Of a stretch of 5,723 nt of DNA, positions 5,248-5,723 are shown piece after piece. The position numbers and the translations under genes are program-made. The notes beneath the pieces are model-generated. The model saw only the letters and a program-made list of their open reading frames with translations. It was not told the DNA's origin and made no database searches. Source of the stretch: Lachnospiraceae bacterium (GTDB taxonomy: Bacteria; Bacillota; Clostridia; Lachnospirales; Lachnospiraceae); contig CAAGRP010000446.1 of assembly GCA_900772685.1 (NCBI GenBank), positions 1 through 5,723 of the forward strand, given 5' to 3'. The stretch's first letter is position 1, and every line of letters begins with the position of its first letter.

Positions 5248-5723
5248 ATGGAATATCACAATCCTACACTGAGGATAATAAAAATATTAGAGCTTATAGA
5301 TAAAAGTGCAGACGGAATAGGTCTATCGGATATATCTGCTGAACTTGCACTTCCAAAGGGAACGATATCGCCGATATTAAAGACTCTGGATGCATGTCAT
5401 TATATAAAGCGGAGCGGAAATCTATATAAGATAGATTACCGGTCATTTGAGCTGGGTCTTCGTTATTCAAGCGGAAACAATGCTTTGACGATAATAAGAA
5501 GGCATATATGCGAGCTCGTAAAACAGGTCGGAGAGACATGCCAGATGGGCGTGCTTCGAGGAAGTGACGTCTATTATCTTTTAAGGGAAAATGCAGATAC
5601 GATCATCCAGATAAACCGTAATGTCGGTACAAGTATGCCGGCTCATATAACGGGACTGGGAAAAGCCCTTCTTTCCGGACTGAGCGATGATGAGATCCGA
5701 ACTCTTTATGATGGATATGAATT
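5248..5723 (+). CDS. IclR-family transcriptional regulator, 3' end cut by the window
   Basis: 158 codons of an IclR-family repressor/activator, still open at the window edge; the family is normally about 250 residues. The N-terminal winged HTH (about 1-62) opens MEYHNPTLRIIKILELI, with recognition region GLSDISAELALPKGTI (25-40) and wing YIKRSGNLYKI (52-62). The effector domain begins near 70 and shows GETCQMGVLRGSDVYYLLREN (95-115, continuous) and PAHITGLGKALL (131-142), the conserved IclR pocket segment. I prefer ATG 5248: AGAGAG lies 7 nt upstream, the leader fits the promoter, and the family motif begins there. ATG 5230 would add six residues (MKESLF), with AGGAAG only 3 nt ahead. Isoleucine is coded 15 times by ATA against 3 by ATC, unlike the etf genes. 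Members sense small carboxylates or aromatics; the effector here is unknown. It may regulate the adjacent operon or genes beyond the window. Confidence 0.92.
   Translation, partial: MEYHNPTLRIIKILELIDKSADGIGLSDISAELALPKGTISPILKTLDACHYIKRSGNLYKIDYRSFELGLRYSSGNNALTIIRRHICELVKQVGETCQMGVLRGSDVYYLLRENADTIIQINRNVGTSMPAHITGLGKALLSGLSDDEIRTLYDGYE

Noticed and set aside
5082..5303. 73-codon plus-strand open frame overlapping the hairpin and the IclR start
   Set aside because: It reads through the terminator stem and overlaps the IclR gene in another frame, with no domain and no good start signal.

Overview
The window looks like a piece of a low-to-mid GC Gram-positive chromosome, most likely a butyrate-forming Clostridia/Lachnospiraceae-type anaerobe (Butyrivibrio- or Roseburia-like). 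This is inferred from the bcd-etfB-etfA gene order, the protein sequences, strong purine-rich ribosome binding sites and AT-rich intergenic DNA. No rRNA or other marker fixes the genus.

Layout: (1) 42-1502, minus strand: a PAS / AAA+ / Fis-type HTH regulator of the sigma-54 enhancer-binding-protein family, starting at TTG. (2) 1503-1910: a 408-bp divergent intergenic region. It carries an extended -10 promoter in each direction, a 16-bp palindrome next to the regulator's own -35 with a second imperfect copy 29 bp away, an inverted repeat over the bcd -35, and a small hairpin in the bcd leader. (3) 1911-5056, plus strand: bcd, etfB and etfA, encoding an acyl-CoA (probably butyryl-CoA) dehydrogenase and both subunits of its electron-transferring flavoprotein. 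(4) 5057-5247: a perfect 14-bp-stem hairpin closing the operon, then a separate extended -10 promoter. (5) 5248 to the window edge: the N-terminal 158 codons of an IclR-family regulator.

How it works together: Bcd reduces crotonyl-CoA (or a related short enoyl-CoA) to the acyl-CoA. EtfAB passes it electrons from NADH and, if this is the bifurcating type as EtfB motifs suggest, drives ferredoxin reduction at the same time. The thl, crt and hbd genes often found with bcd are not in the window: bcd is the first gene and has its own promoter. Two regulators flank the cassette and are the obvious candidates for its control.

The most notable observation concerns the divergent regulator. It keeps its Walker A, Walker B, sensor and arginine-finger motifs, but the GAFTGA loop that contacts sigma-54 reads ISPAGY. 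I find no -24/-12 promoter in the intergenic region, whereas there is a good sigma-A type extended -10 for bcd. The regulator may therefore act on ordinary promoters or as a repressor rather than as a classical sigma-54 activator. The rest of the window is a well-known metabolic module, and I see no mobile element, CRISPR array, tRNA or rRNA.
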